From Paenibacillus sp. BIC5C1 (lineage in GTDB: Bacteria > Bacillota > Bacilli > Paenibacillales > Paenibacillaceae): 64,000 nt of DNA. Positions 27,513 to 36,156 of this stretch are shown here, one piece after another. The stretch is from positions 2,728,001-2,792,000 of the forward strand of contig NZ_CP135922.1 of the NCBI RefSeq assembly GCF_032399705.1. The letters are read 5' to 3'. Position 1 is the stretch's first letter, and the number at the start of each line of letters is the position of its first letter. Below the pieces are notes generated by a model. That model saw nothing but the letters and a program-made list of their open reading frames with translations. It was not told the DNA's origin and made no database searches. Made by a program: the position numbers and the translations under genes.

Positions 27513-28340
27513 TTAGACTCGCAAGTAACGGCTGCCGCCAATGCGTACGTACAACTGTCCTGGCAAGACCGGGGTAGATGAGGCTGTCTGTGAATTCACG
27601 TTATTGTTCTTGGCATAGCGGGACAGATATAGAAAGTCAGGATAAATAACCGTATCCATTAAATAGGCTGATACTGTACTTCCAGGAATGCGGTTTTGAT
27701 TCAATGAACGGATGATTTCTTCCCCGCTTGCAATCCCGATTCCATGACCATAATATAAGTCTTCACGCAGCATAATGGTATTCTCTCCCTGCCATTCTGG
27801 TGTTTCAGGGGAAACATCCGGATTTTTGAAGTACAATACATCTCCAGGAAGCGCAGAATCGCTTCCGTTCTTCTCTGTTAATCGCAGATCGCTGTCATAG
27901 TGCCAATCATAGAGCAGCAGATCGCGGAACAATGAATTGAAATCATCTTCCCGAATGCTGTTTAATACTCCGCCATATAGAACAATTACAGTCGCTGTTG
28001 CACATTCAAAGGCATACAGATGACCATTCTTCCATATGTCCCGGATTCCCTCAGCAGGCGTTATCTCAGACCTTAGCTCAAAGCCACCTTCAGCATTTCG
28101 ATTCCAATATGCCGGGTTACACCTGGATTTCTCGAATGAGGCAAAGCTGACCCCGCTTCGATCGAGCGCTTCCGCTGCATCCACCAGAGACTCGCGCAAC
28201 GTCCATTCAAAGTGAAGATGATCCATGGATTGATATGTGTATACGGATGTACTATTCTGTAGTTGCTGCAACCAATGCCATGCAAAAGCAGACCAATCCG
28301 AACGCACCAGCTCAACCGGTTGATTCGCAACAGTGATCAT
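27513..28340 (-). CDS. tgl: Protein-glutamine gamma-glutamyltransferase (spore-coat transglutaminase)
   Basis: This 275-residue protein crosslinks glutamine and lysine side chains; in Bacillus the homologue crosslinks GerQ in the spore coat. The catalytic cysteine is C113 in YAFECATA; ILYDWHY-type (LLYDWHYDSDL), LYFKNPDV, WQGENTIML and YGHGIGI motifs are all conserved. ATG 28340 is chosen because GGAGG lies 8 bases upstream; an earlier ATG is only 2 bases from it. There are about 30 extra C-terminal residues relative to the B. subtilis enzyme. A CATATACTA sequence at 28406-28414 (minus strand) resembles a sigma-K -10 box, in keeping with late sporulation expression, but is only a candidate. 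Confidence 0.92.
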   Translation of the reverse strand: MITVANQPVELVRSDWSAFAWHWLQQLQNSTSVYTYQSMDHLHFEWTLRESLVDAAEALDRSGVSFASFEKSRCNPAYWNRNAEGGFELRSEITPAEGIRDIWKNGHLYAFECATATVIVLYGGVLNSIREDDFNSLFRDLLLYDWHYDSDLRLTEKNGSDSALPGDVLYFKNPDVSPETPEWQGENTIMLREDLYYGHGIGIASGEEIIRSLNQNRIPGSTVSAYLMDTVIYPDFLYLSRYAKNNNVNSQTASSTPVLPGQLYVRIGGSRYLRV

Positions 28341-28405
28341 AATCATTACCTCCAGTATCATTTGAATGTTCAGCCTTGTACAAACGGGTATGCACGCGTA
28401 TTCTG

Positions 28406-28414
28406 TAGTATATG
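28406..28414 (-). promoter_or_regulatory. Possible sigma-K-like -10 element for tgl
   Basis: On the minus strand CATATACTA fits the CATANNNTA form of sigma-K -10 boxes and is 66 bases before the tgl start. No convincing -35 was found, so support is weak. Confidence 0.25.
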
Positions 28415-28575
28415 ACACCATGAACACACGATAAGAATGTCGATAATTGCCTGAAATTTGTTGATCTCGTTTATAAATCATGACATTTGGGGTACTACTC
28501 TTATAGATGAAGTTATGTTCAGGTCGATCTGTTCATACGGAATATATTCAGATTCCCCATAAAGGAGGATATGTG

Positions 28576-31323
28576 GTGTCGAATCCAATTGCAGAGAATC
28601 GTTCTCTGTTCGAGCAGTTATACAAACATGCACCGATCGGCATTGCTGTTGCTTCGCATGTGAACGGACGTTGGCTTCAGCTCAATCCGGCATTTTGTGA
28701 AATGCTGGGGTGCAGTGAAGATGAATTGATTGGCTCCCCGATTGTACATATGATCTATGAGGAAGACATAGAGATGGAGGAGTTTAGATCCCATTTCTGG
28801 GGTATGACCAATGGATCAAGTCTGATGTATGAAACAGAGTTACGGCTTAAGCGCAAGGATGATTCTCTTCTGTGGGCGACGGTAAGAGCCTGCATCGTCA
28901 GGGATGAAACGAGTGGCGAGCCGCTTTATTTGCTTGTGCAGGCAGCGGATATTTCGAAGCAAAAGGATGCGGAGAGTCGACTCATTATACAGCGCAAGCA
29001 GTTGGAAGAGAGTAGTCGTATCTCAAGATTGCTGGTTGAATCCTCGCTTGACCTGATTGCCATTCATCATGCTGATCCGGAACGGACGTTCAAGTACGTA
29101 TCTCCAGCCAGCCAAAACATGTTGGGATATGATCCAGAAGAAGTGGTTGGTCAATCTGGCCTGTTCTGCATCCACCCCAGCGATGTACCTCTTGTGGAAG
29201 CTTACGTAGCGGGTCAAATTCAAGGCCTTGCTCCTGATCGAATGATCTATCGGCTCCTGCATAAAGATGGTTCTGTTGTATGGGCAGATACCATCACTCA
29301 TTATCTATATGACAAACAGGGGAATCTGCAGGAAATGATCGCGGTGACCCGTGATATTACAGCAAGCAAGCAGCAGCAGTTAAGTCTTCAAGAATACCAA
29401 TCTTTGTTCGACAGTAATCCACTTGGAGTTGCTTCATTGGATTTGGACGGAAACTTGCTGAAGGCTAACGCGGGTCAGGAGCAATTGACAGGCCATACCA
29501 AGGAGGAACTTCTTAGTTCATCTTTTGATCATCTCATTGATCCGGCGGACCTGGATAAGGCAAGGCATCACTTTGAAGAGACCGCAAAAGGAACCGTACA
29601 GAGCTATGAAGTAGGGCTGATTCACAAAGACGGACAGCGTATTGAAACGAGTGTGATTAATGTTCCGATTTTGCTCGAGGATCGGGTCGTAGGCGTCTAT
29701 GGAATAACCAGCGATATTACGGAGTCCAAAAGGTATGTAGAGGAAATTGAAAATCTCAGTTATGAGAGGGCGTTGATTCTTAATGCCATGTCTGAGGGAG
29801 TCATTGGCCTGGATCAGAATGGAAACCTTATATTTGCCAACCCGATTGCAACAGAGATGATGGATTTCTGTCCGTCTGAGATGAATGGCAAGCCACTTGA
29901 AGAGATTATGTTACAAATGCAAAGCGAGGGTATCCCTTATCCGTCCAATGGAACTCCAATTCTTCAAGCTGTACGAGAAGGGCGAAGTCTGCCGCGATCT
30001 GAGTCTGTATTTTGGAAGCAGGATGGCTCCAGCTTCTTGGCGGAATTCCAATTGAAACCGATTATGGAGCAGGGGGACAATCGTGGGGCAGTTCTGGTTT
30101 TCCGCGATATGACATCGGTGAAGGAAATCATTCGTGCCAAAGAAGTGGCAGAACATGCGGATCGAGCCAAATCCGAGTTCCTGGCAATTATGAGTCATGA
30201 GCTTCGTACACCTCTGAATGGAATTATGGGCATGGCTCACCTTCTAAAAGAAACAGAGCTGGATGAGGAGCAGAACGGCTTCGCTGATATCATCATCGAC
30301 AGTGGTGAATCACTGCTGCATATTCTGAATGAAATCTTGGATTTCAGCAAGATTGAAGCAGGCAAAATGGATCTCGAACGACAGCCAGTGGATCTCAAAG
30401 CCGTTCTTGGCGGGGTTATGGAACTATTTGCGCTTAGAGCTTCCGAAAAGAATATTGAACTATACTGTGAGATGTCAGATCAGATTCCCGAATGCGTACG
30501 AGGCGATGAAACACGAATTCGTCAGATTCTAATAAATTTGGTAGGCAATGCCGTCAAATTCACGGAGAAGGGAAGCATTCAGGTTCATGTGAGCGTTAAG
30601 CCAGCGGAATTTTACAATGAGAATCACCTTATCTTGTTAGTTTCAGTCAAAGATACGGGGATTGGCATTCCGTTCAATAAGCAGCATCAACTTTTCCAGT
30701 CCTTCTCGCAGCTCGATCCGGCTATTAATCGGAAATATGGAGGTACAGGTCTGGGATTGGCTATCAGTAAAAAGCTTGTGGAACTCATGGGCGGCGCCAT
30801 TGGTGTGCAAAGTGAGACAGGTGAGGGAGCCAATTTCCAATTCACCCTGTTACTTGAACGTTGGCAAGACGAGTACACGGATCGGATTGAAGAGGTGGCT
30901 GATAACGACCTGAAGCTGAATCGAACAAGTCTGGCAGCAGGGATCAAAATTCTTATAGCTGAGGATCAGTCATTGAACAGTCATTTGCTGGAGGAAATGC
31001 TTCGTAAGCTCGGCGGTGTATGTGATATCGTGGAGAACGGTGCTGAAGCGGTGAAAGCATTAGAAAGGGAAACGTATGACCTTATTTTTATGGACATCCA
31101 AATGCCTGTTATGGATGGAATTGAAGCGACCTGTCGAATTAGGCAAAGCCATCCTGAAACTCCCGTCATTGCAGCCATCACGGCATTTGCAGGAGCGAAC
31201 GACCGGGAAGCGTGTTTACAATGCGGCATGCAGGACTTTATCAGCAAACCGTTCAGCTCTACGGAAATAAGTCGTGTACTAAACACATGGGTTCCGTATA
31301 TTCGGTCCCGGCAAGAGCGCTGA
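28576..31323 (+). CDS. Multi-PAS hybrid sensor histidine kinase with receiver domain
   Basis: This is a soluble signalling protein of about 915 residues with no membrane segments. Four PAS domains run in series (about 10-125, 150-265, 275-390, 400-515; e.g. HAPIGIAVASHVNGRW, SPASQNMLGYDPEEVVG, FDSNPLGVASLDLDG, NAMSEGVIGLDQNG). They are followed by HisKA with phospho-acceptor H541 in MSHELRTPLNG, HATPase (DTGIGIPFNKQ, GGTGLGLAISKKLVELMGG) and a C-terminal receiver (D840 in FMDIQMPVMDG). GTG 28576 is preferred because AAGGAGG lies 8 bases before it; an upstream ATG at 28507 has no ribosome site. No response regulator or HPt gene is adjacent, so its output partner is unknown. Confidence 0.93.
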   Translation: MSNPIAENRSLFEQLYKHAPIGIAVASHVNGRWLQLNPAFCEMLGCSEDELIGSPIVHMIYEEDIEMEEFRSHFWGMTNGSSLMYETELRLKRKDDSLLWATVRACIVRDETSGEPLYLLVQAADISKQKDAESRLIIQRKQLEESSRISRLLVESSLDLIAIHHADPERTFKYVSPASQNMLGYDPEEVVGQSGLFCIHPSDVPLVEAYVAGQIQGLAPDRMIYRLLHKDGSVVWADTITHYLYDKQGNLQEMIAVTRDITASKQQQLSLQEYQSLFDSNPLGVASLDLDGNLLKANAGQEQLTGHTKEELLSSSFDHLIDPADLDKARHHFEETAKGTVQSYEVGLIHKDGQRIETSVINVPILLEDRVVGVYGITSDITESKRYVEEIENLSYERALILNAMSEGVIGLDQNGNLIFANPIATEMMDFCPSEMNGKPLEEIMLQMQSEGIPYPSNGTPILQAVREGRSLPRSESVFWKQDGSSFLAEFQLKPIMEQGDNRGAVLVFRDMTSVKEIIRAKEVAEHADRAKSEFLAIMSHELRTPLNGIMGMAHLLKETELDEEQNGFADIIIDSGESLLHILNEILDFSKIEAGKMDLERQPVDLKAVLGGVMELFALRASEKNIELYCEMSDQIPECVRGDETRIRQILINLVGNAVKFTEKGSIQVHVSVKPAEFYNENHLILLVSVKDTGIGIPFNKQHQLFQSFSQLDPAINRKYGGTGLGLAISKKLVELMGGAIGVQSETGEGANFQFTLLLERWQDEYTDRIEEVADNDLKLNRTSLAAGIKILIAEDQSLNSHLLEEMLRKLGGVCDIVENGAEAVKALERETYDLIFMDIQMPVMDGIEATCRIRQSHPETPVIAAITAFAGANDREACLQCGMQDFISKPFSSTEISRVLNTWVPYIRSRQER

Positions 31324-31354
31324 TGGTTAGTAGCACTAAGAATACAGAGATAAG

Positions 31355-31390
31355 AAAATAACCTGCCCTAATAAGGGAGCAGGTTATTTT
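31355..31390. terminator. Bidirectional terminator after hybrid kinase
   Basis: AAAATAACCTGC pairs with GCAGGTTATTTT around a 12-base loop and serves the convergent genes on both sides. Confidence 0.85.
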
Positions 31391-31419
31391 GCATATCGTT
31401 GGTATTGCCCTGACAGATA

Positions 31420-31632
31420 TCAGGACCATCCTCCAATTAACCCCGAAAGGGTTACACACTCGTCATCTTCCAGTTCTGCAATTAGGGTAAGTTCTTCGTT
31501 GTCATTGGGGTCCACCGAGAACAATTCACGGCGTCCGTCTTCATGGACAATAATGACCAACTTATTACCGCTTTTTGTATCAAACTGGTACTTCACTCCG
31601 ATACCAGGCAATGGGCATTCCCGGATATTCAT
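31420..31632 (-). CDS. KhtT-like N-terminal domain protein (short)
   Basis: This 70-residue protein starts MNIRECPLPGIGVKYQF, with GAGGTGA 8 bases upstream. It matches the N-terminal domain of the cation:proton antiporter regulatory subunit KhtT/YhaT (LPGIG, KLVIIVHEDGRRELF, and an end like LIGG). Full KhtT is about 165 residues with a C-terminal TrkA-C ligand-binding domain and is followed by the antiporter khtU; both are missing here. Either a truncated relic or a stand-alone domain with a regulatory role. The clean ribosome site and absence of internal stops argue that it is expressed. Confidence 0.7.
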   Translation of the reverse strand: MNIRECPLPGIGVKYQFDTKSGNKLVIIVHEDGRRELFSVDPNDNEELTLIAELEDDECVTLSGLIGGWS

Positions 31633-31774
31633 GAAACCTGTCACCTCTTTAGCTTTTCCATAGTTAAGTTAACCGTTCACACAGTACGGATGTATTCTAC
31701 TATCCATAACACCGTTTGGCAAGTCGGAAATGAATTAGTGGTGATCTCATCCAAGTTTCCTGAACTGTGGTTAG

Positions 31775-32515
31775 TTATACTTTTCGAGCCTGTCTGGTTC
31801 GTCTACGACGGACCATAAACCAGATAAGTAATGCAATGATCAGCACCAAGGCAATGCCCCCCGTAATAATAATGTTCCGAATATTCGGGACCTGTACGGT
31901 CAAATCCAGCTTATTCGTATTCAGTGGGGAGACGTGCCAAATAAGGGTCTTTCCATGATCTTCGACCAGATCTGCATTGGAATCCTGGGCCTTAATTGGC
32001 AGTGTCAGCTTGAAATCAAAATTGACATCTTTCAACAGCAAGTTTTTGAGGAATCCGGGGACCTTGGTGATTTGGTCTTTGACTTCTCCATCAGGTATTG
32101 TCTGCAACAGGTCAGCTTCAGCAGCAATATGCAATTTGGAAGTGAAAAAGCCGGGTGTAGTGGATTGCTCCACCTTGATTCCATCAGGCAGATCCGACAT
32201 GCTGAAGGTAGAGACGGTATTACTTTTCTCATAATGGGTTGTCGCTTTGAGCTGTGTCCGATCTCCCTGGTCCGAAACTTCGGCCTGGAAATTATTCTGT
32301 TTCAACGTATTTGCGAGCATTGTCATGAGATTTTCTTGTCCCATCATTCCCAAAGCTGAGTCGGTTACGCTGAGATTCAGATCCAGATCGGATGAACCGT
32401 CCATATTAACCGTGACATGAGCTTCACCATCAGCACAAGCGGATAGTATAAACAGCATAAGAGTTAGTAGAGAAGCGAATAATAGCTGACGAAAATAGGG
32501 TGTGCGAGTCGACAT
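31775..32515 (-). CDS. DUF3153 membrane-anchored lipoprotein
   Basis: This 246-residue surface protein has a signal peptide ending in the lipobox LSAC (lipidated C27), an extracellular domain starting ADGEAHVTVNMDGSSDLDLNL typical of DUF3153/LppM-like proteins, and a C-terminal membrane helix (about 213-235, IIITGGIALVLIIALLIWFM) followed by a basic tail (VRRRRTRQARK). The double anchoring (lipid plus helix) is usual for the family. The function is unknown. It is monocistronic; the 140 bases between it and the KhtT-like gene show no strong terminator. Confidence 0.8.
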   Translation of the reverse strand: MSTRTPYFRQLLFASLLTLMLFILSACADGEAHVTVNMDGSSDLDLNLSVTDSALGMMGQENLMTMLANTLKQNNFQAEVSDQGDRTQLKATTHYEKSNTVSTFSMSDLPDGIKVEQSTTPGFFTSKLHIAAEADLLQTIPDGEVKDQITKVPGFLKNLLLKDVNFDFKLTLPIKAQDSNADLVEDHGKTLIWHVSPLNTNKLDLTVQVPNIRNIIITGGIALVLIIALLIWFMVRRRRTRQARKV

Positions 32516-33087
32516 TCAGTTCAAACCTTTCTGCGTATAATCCAATTCCAATTCATAGAAGTATAGTATACACCGTAAGGATGGCGGATGAAACTTTGTT
32601 CACTATTAGAGCCTGGTGAATGTATGCTTTGATAGGATAAATCTATAGAATTAGCATGAAAAAAGAGGTGCGAAGCAATAAAGGAGTGATTCGATAATGA
32701 TAACAAGTCAGACGAGTTGTTTATTGTGCTTGAGGGTGAACGTTTAAACCGTGAATCTGTGTTTTGAACATTTTGGATGCAGATAAGGTAGATGTGGAAT
32801 AATCGAGTGAAGGACATACCGGTTGAAATTACAATGAAAAAGGACATAATATGTTGAGTGAAAATGAAGATTTCGTATTTTTGTCAATGTTCAGTCAATT
32901 CAAAATGGGTTTCACCGTGTAAACTGGTAGTAGTGTGAAGAAATACGGAGCAGGGGGGTTACATTCATGACATATATCATTATTATGGCAATCATTATGG
33001 TTGTGGGAATGGTCGGAATGGGCTGGTTCTACAAGATTATGGACAACGATCAACACTAGGGTATATTGAAAAAAAACTTGAAAAGAC
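32516..33087. other. Long non-coding or degraded stretch with one probable small gene
   Basis: About 570 bases hold no long gene. A good ribosome site (AAGGAG 32681-32686) precedes a 16-codon frame at 32697. A different frame at 32690-32764 gives SDELFIVLEGERLNRESVF, which resembles a scrap of a cupin-like protein, and a 23-codon frame lies at 32851-32922. Only the small membrane peptide at 32967-33059 looks convincing. The stretch may be the remains of one or more lost genes. Confidence 0.4.
32967..33059 (+). CDS. 30-residue single-span membrane peptide
   Basis: ATG 32967 follows AGGGGGG with a 9-base spacer and opens a 30-codon frame of mostly I, M, V and G (TYIIIMAIIMVVGMVGMGW) ending in a charged tail FYKIMDNDQH. 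This gives one membrane helix with a cytosolic or extracellular hydrophilic end. It is followed within 30 bases by a terminator, which supports a genuine small transcript. I recognise no family. It could be an accessory subunit or a regulator of a membrane protein. Confidence 0.55.
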   Translation: MTYIIIMAIIMVVGMVGMGWFYKIMDNDQH

Positions 33088-33133
33088 AAGCCTATAAGCT
33101 GGCTTCGCAATGGATGCGAGGCGGGCTTATTTG
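33088..33133 (+). terminator. Rho-independent terminator after the small membrane peptide
   Basis: GCTTCGCA pairs with TGCGAGGC (one G-U pair), with outer AAGCC/GGGCTT arms, and is followed by ATTTGT. Confidence 0.6.
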
Positions 33134-33222
33134 TATATAATACCCAAAAGTCTAAATATAGCATGAAATCATGTCGGATTTAAGTGGTATGCTTCCAAAT
33201 GGAAATGTTTTACACTTGAAAC

Positions 33223-33236
33223 TGTAAGCGTTTACA
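33223..33236. promoter_or_regulatory. CcpA cre box upstream of the GH12 gene
   Basis: TGTAAGCGTTTACA fits the cre consensus TGWAANCGNTNWCA at every position and is 25 bases before the GH12 ATG, where CcpA binding would repress the gene when glucose is present. Confidence 0.85.
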
Positions 33237-33261
33237 TTTAAATTTATGGGAGGCTAACATT

Positions 33262-34068
33262 ATGGGTTTGAAGATGAAGAAAAGGTCAGGCAAGAAAGCA
33301 TGGATGCTGCTGGTTATGTCTTTACTGATTGCGGCCGTTCCAATTACAGCAAGCGCAGCATCGGATTCCACAGCGTATGCCAAACTTAATTTCAGCAACA
33401 ACAAATATTATATTTTCAATAATAGCTGGGGAAGCTCAAGTGTCAGTGGCTGGTCCCAGTCCGTGTATGTGAACAGCAATACTGATCTGGGTTACGTTTG
33501 GAACTGGCCAACGACTGCGGGTGGAGTCAAAGCTTATCCTTCTCTTGTCAGCGGCTGGCACTGGACAGAAGGCTACACACCAGGCAGTGGGCTGCCAACG
33601 CGATTATCTGCGAACAAAAGTATTAATACCGGCGTAAGCTATTCTAAGGCTTCCAACACCACTGGGGAGTATAACAATGCGTATGATATCTGGCTGCACG
33701 ACATCGGCAATGCGACCTGGTCAAGCACACCCACCGAGGAGATTATGATCTGGAACGATTGGACTTCCGGTGTAGGACCTATTGGTTCCAAAGTGTTCTC
33801 GGATGTGTCCATTGGTGGACAAACCTATGATCTGTATCGCGGTGAGATTACCGATAATGGAGTGCATCAATGGTGGGTATACTCGTTCCTGAAAAAGTCG
33901 AAATCCCCCAACAACTTTAGCATCAACGTCAAAAACTTCACCGATTATCTGATCTCCAAAAGTTATTTTACCAACAGCAAGTATGTCAGCAGTGTTGAAT
34001 ATGGAACCGAAATTACGAAAGGCAGCGGCCAGATCAATTACTCCAATTGGTACGTGAACGTTCAGTAA
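33262..34068 (+). CDS. Secreted GH12 endoglucanase / xyloglucanase
   Basis: This 268-residue secreted glycoside hydrolase of family 12 should cut beta-1,4-glucan or xyloglucan. The signal peptide (about 1-34) ends ITASA|ASDS. GH12 landmarks are AYPSLVSGWHW, YDIWLHD, the nucleophile region EEIMIWNDW (E159/E160) and the acid/base region VEYGTEI (E246/E250). No carbohydrate-binding module is attached. GGGAGG precedes the ATG by 8 bases. Catabolite repression through the upstream cre box is expected. Confidence 0.92.
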   Translation: MGLKMKKRSGKKAWMLLVMSLLIAAVPITASAASDSTAYAKLNFSNNKYYIFNNSWGSSSVSGWSQSVYVNSNTDLGYVWNWPTTAGGVKAYPSLVSGWHWTEGYTPGSGLPTRLSANKSINTGVSYSKASNTTGEYNNAYDIWLHDIGNATWSSTPTEEIMIWNDWTSGVGPIGSKVFSDVSIGGQTYDLYRGEITDNGVHQWWVYSFLKKSKSPNNFSINVKNFTDYLISKSYFTNSKYVSSVEYGTEITKGSGQINYSNWYVNVQ

Positions 34069-34329
34069 CGGTCTGTTTATCACGCCTTTTCCTGATTTAA
34101 TGAGATGCTGCTCGAAGGAAAACCCATTTCCTGCTGATGCAGCATCTTTTACTTTTGTATTGTACTTAACATTCATGCGTAACATATGTAACGAGTGATG
34201 TAGCTCCATTTGACCGATGGACAAATATTTTTCGTAAAGTTGGGATTTTTAGGCTGCTCTTTTGTATAATAGGGTTTAGTTCAACTCGGGGAATCCCGAA
34301 ATATGCCTAACAGGAAAGGGTGTACATAA

Positions 34330-36024
34330 ATGAAATTTAGTGAGTATACGTATACACGTCCCGATCTGGAACAAATCAAAACGTCATTCCGTGAGCTTCT
34401 GAGTGGTTTTGAAGCCGCGACTACGGTTGAAGAGCAGAGTGGATATATGGACAAGATTAATGCTTTGCGCAGTGACTTTGAGACTCAGGCACAATTGGTC
34501 TACATCCGTCATTCCATTGATACCAATGATACATTTTACAAAGAAGAGAATGAGTTTCTGGATGAAAGCTCTCCGATCATTCAAGAATACATCACCGATT
34601 ATTATCGGGCATTGGTAAATTCCAAATTCCGTGCTGAACTGGAACAAAAATGGGGTTCACAGCTGTTCCAGCTGGCGGATCAGTCTCTGAAAACGTTCAG
34701 CCCGGAAATTATCGAGGACCTTCAGAAAGAGAACAAACTCTCTACGGAATACAACCAGCTGATTGCTTCGGCCAAAATTCCGTTTGAAGGTGAAGAGCGC
34801 ACATTGCCGCAGCTGCATCCTTTTGAGTTGTCCACGGATCGCTCCATGCGGGAACGCGCATCGGAAGCAAGATATACGTTCATGGCTGAGCATGAGGCTG
34901 AATTCGATCGCATTTACGACGAATTGGTGAAAGTGCGTACACAGATCGCGAAGAAGCTGGGATATCCATCTTATGTGGAACTCGGCTATGACCGTATGAA
35001 CCGTACGGATTACAACGCGGAGATGGTGTCCAATTTCAGAGCACAAGTTCGTGATTATATCGTGCCTGTAGCGACGAAGCTCAGAGAGCGTCAACGCAGC
35101 CGGATTGATGTGGATACCCTCTATTTTTACGATCAAGGCTTCAGCTTTAAGACGGGTAACCCGACACCTAAAGGAGATGCCGACTGGATCATTGACAATG
35201 GTAAGAAAATGTACGCTGAATTATCACCGGAGACGGATACGTTTTTCCAGATGATGACGGACAATGAATTGATGGATCTGGTGAGCAAAAAAGGCAAGCA
35301 GGGTGGGGGCTATTGTACCTTCCTGAACGATTACAAAGTGCCTTTTATTTTCTCTAACTTTAACGGTACATCGGGTGATATCGACGTATTGACACATGAA
35401 GCGGGTCACGCGTTCCAGGTCTATGAGAGCCGTCACTTCGAAGTACCTGAGTACAACTGGCCAACGTATGAATCCGCAGAGATCCATTCCATGAGCATGG
35501 AATTCTTCACTTGGCCGTGGATGGAATTGTTCTTCAAGGAAGATACGGATAAATACAAGTTTGATCACCTGTCTTCTGGACTACTCTTCATTCCTTACGG
35601 CGTGGCAGTCGATGAATTCCAGCATTTCGTTTATGCAAATCCGGATGCAACACCAGCGGAGCGCAAGCAGGCTTGGCGCAATATTGAGAAGACTTATCTG
35701 CCGCACATCAATTACAAGGATAACGCTTATTTGGAACAAGGCGGATTCTGGCACAAGCAGGGTCATATCTTCTCGTCGCCGTTCTATTACATCGACTACA
35801 CCCTGGCACAAATCTGTGCATTCCAGTTCTGGAAACGCAGTAACCAGGATATGAAGTCCGCATGGGCTGACTATTTGACTTTGTGTAAAGCCGGAGGAAG
35901 CCTGTCCTTCACAGGATTGGTAGAACTGGCAGGTTTGAATTCTCCGTTTGAAGACGGCTGCGTATCCTCCGTTATCGGCGATATCGAAGCATGGTTGGAT
36001 GCAGTAGACGATAAAGCGCTGTAA
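34330..36024 (+). CDS. M3-family oligoendopeptidase (PepF/thimet-like)
   Basis: This 564-residue zinc oligopeptidase works in the cytoplasm on short peptides. The zinc motif HEAGH is at residues 356-360, with the third ligand glutamate in YESAEIHSMSMEF about 28 residues later. Start residues MKFSEYTYTRPDLEQIKTSF are typical of the Firmicute oligoendopeptidase subgroup. A TATAAT at 34265-34270 may be the -10 of its promoter. No operon partner; the downstream GNAT gene is 130 bases away without a clear terminator between. Confidence 0.94.
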   Translation: MKFSEYTYTRPDLEQIKTSFRELLSGFEAATTVEEQSGYMDKINALRSDFETQAQLVYIRHSIDTNDTFYKEENEFLDESSPIIQEYITDYYRALVNSKFRAELEQKWGSQLFQLADQSLKTFSPEIIEDLQKENKLSTEYNQLIASAKIPFEGEERTLPQLHPFELSTDRSMRERASEARYTFMAEHEAEFDRIYDELVKVRTQIAKKLGYPSYVELGYDRMNRTDYNAEMVSNFRAQVRDYIVPVATKLRERQRSRIDVDTLYFYDQGFSFKTGNPTPKGDADWIIDNGKKMYAELSPETDTFFQMMTDNELMDLVSKKGKQGGGYCTFLNDYKVPFIFSNFNGTSGDIDVLTHEAGHAFQVYESRHFEVPEYNWPTYESAEIHSMSMEFFTWPWMELFFKEDTDKYKFDHLSSGLLFIPYGVAVDEFQHFVYANPDATPAERKQAWRNIEKTYLPHINYKDNAYLEQGGFWHKQGHIFSSPFYYIDYTLAQICAFQFWKRSNQDMKSAWADYLTLCKAGGSLSFTGLVELAGLNSPFEDGCVSSVIGDIEAWLDAVDDKAL

Positions 36025-36156
36025 GCGAGAAATAAAAATAAAGGTCGAAGAGGTGAAAGGGAACGAGGAATAAACCTGACGTTACAGCATTCTGAGGCAG
36101 GGCGGATTTGAATGAATTCATTTCCCTACTCTATACAAAGAATGCGAGGTTATACC

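Noticed and set aside
28333..28351. Fur-box-like sequence over the tgl start.
   Set aside because: It agrees at about 14 of 19 positions, but it arises from the coding run ATG-ATT-ATG-ATC and the gene is a spore-coat enzyme.
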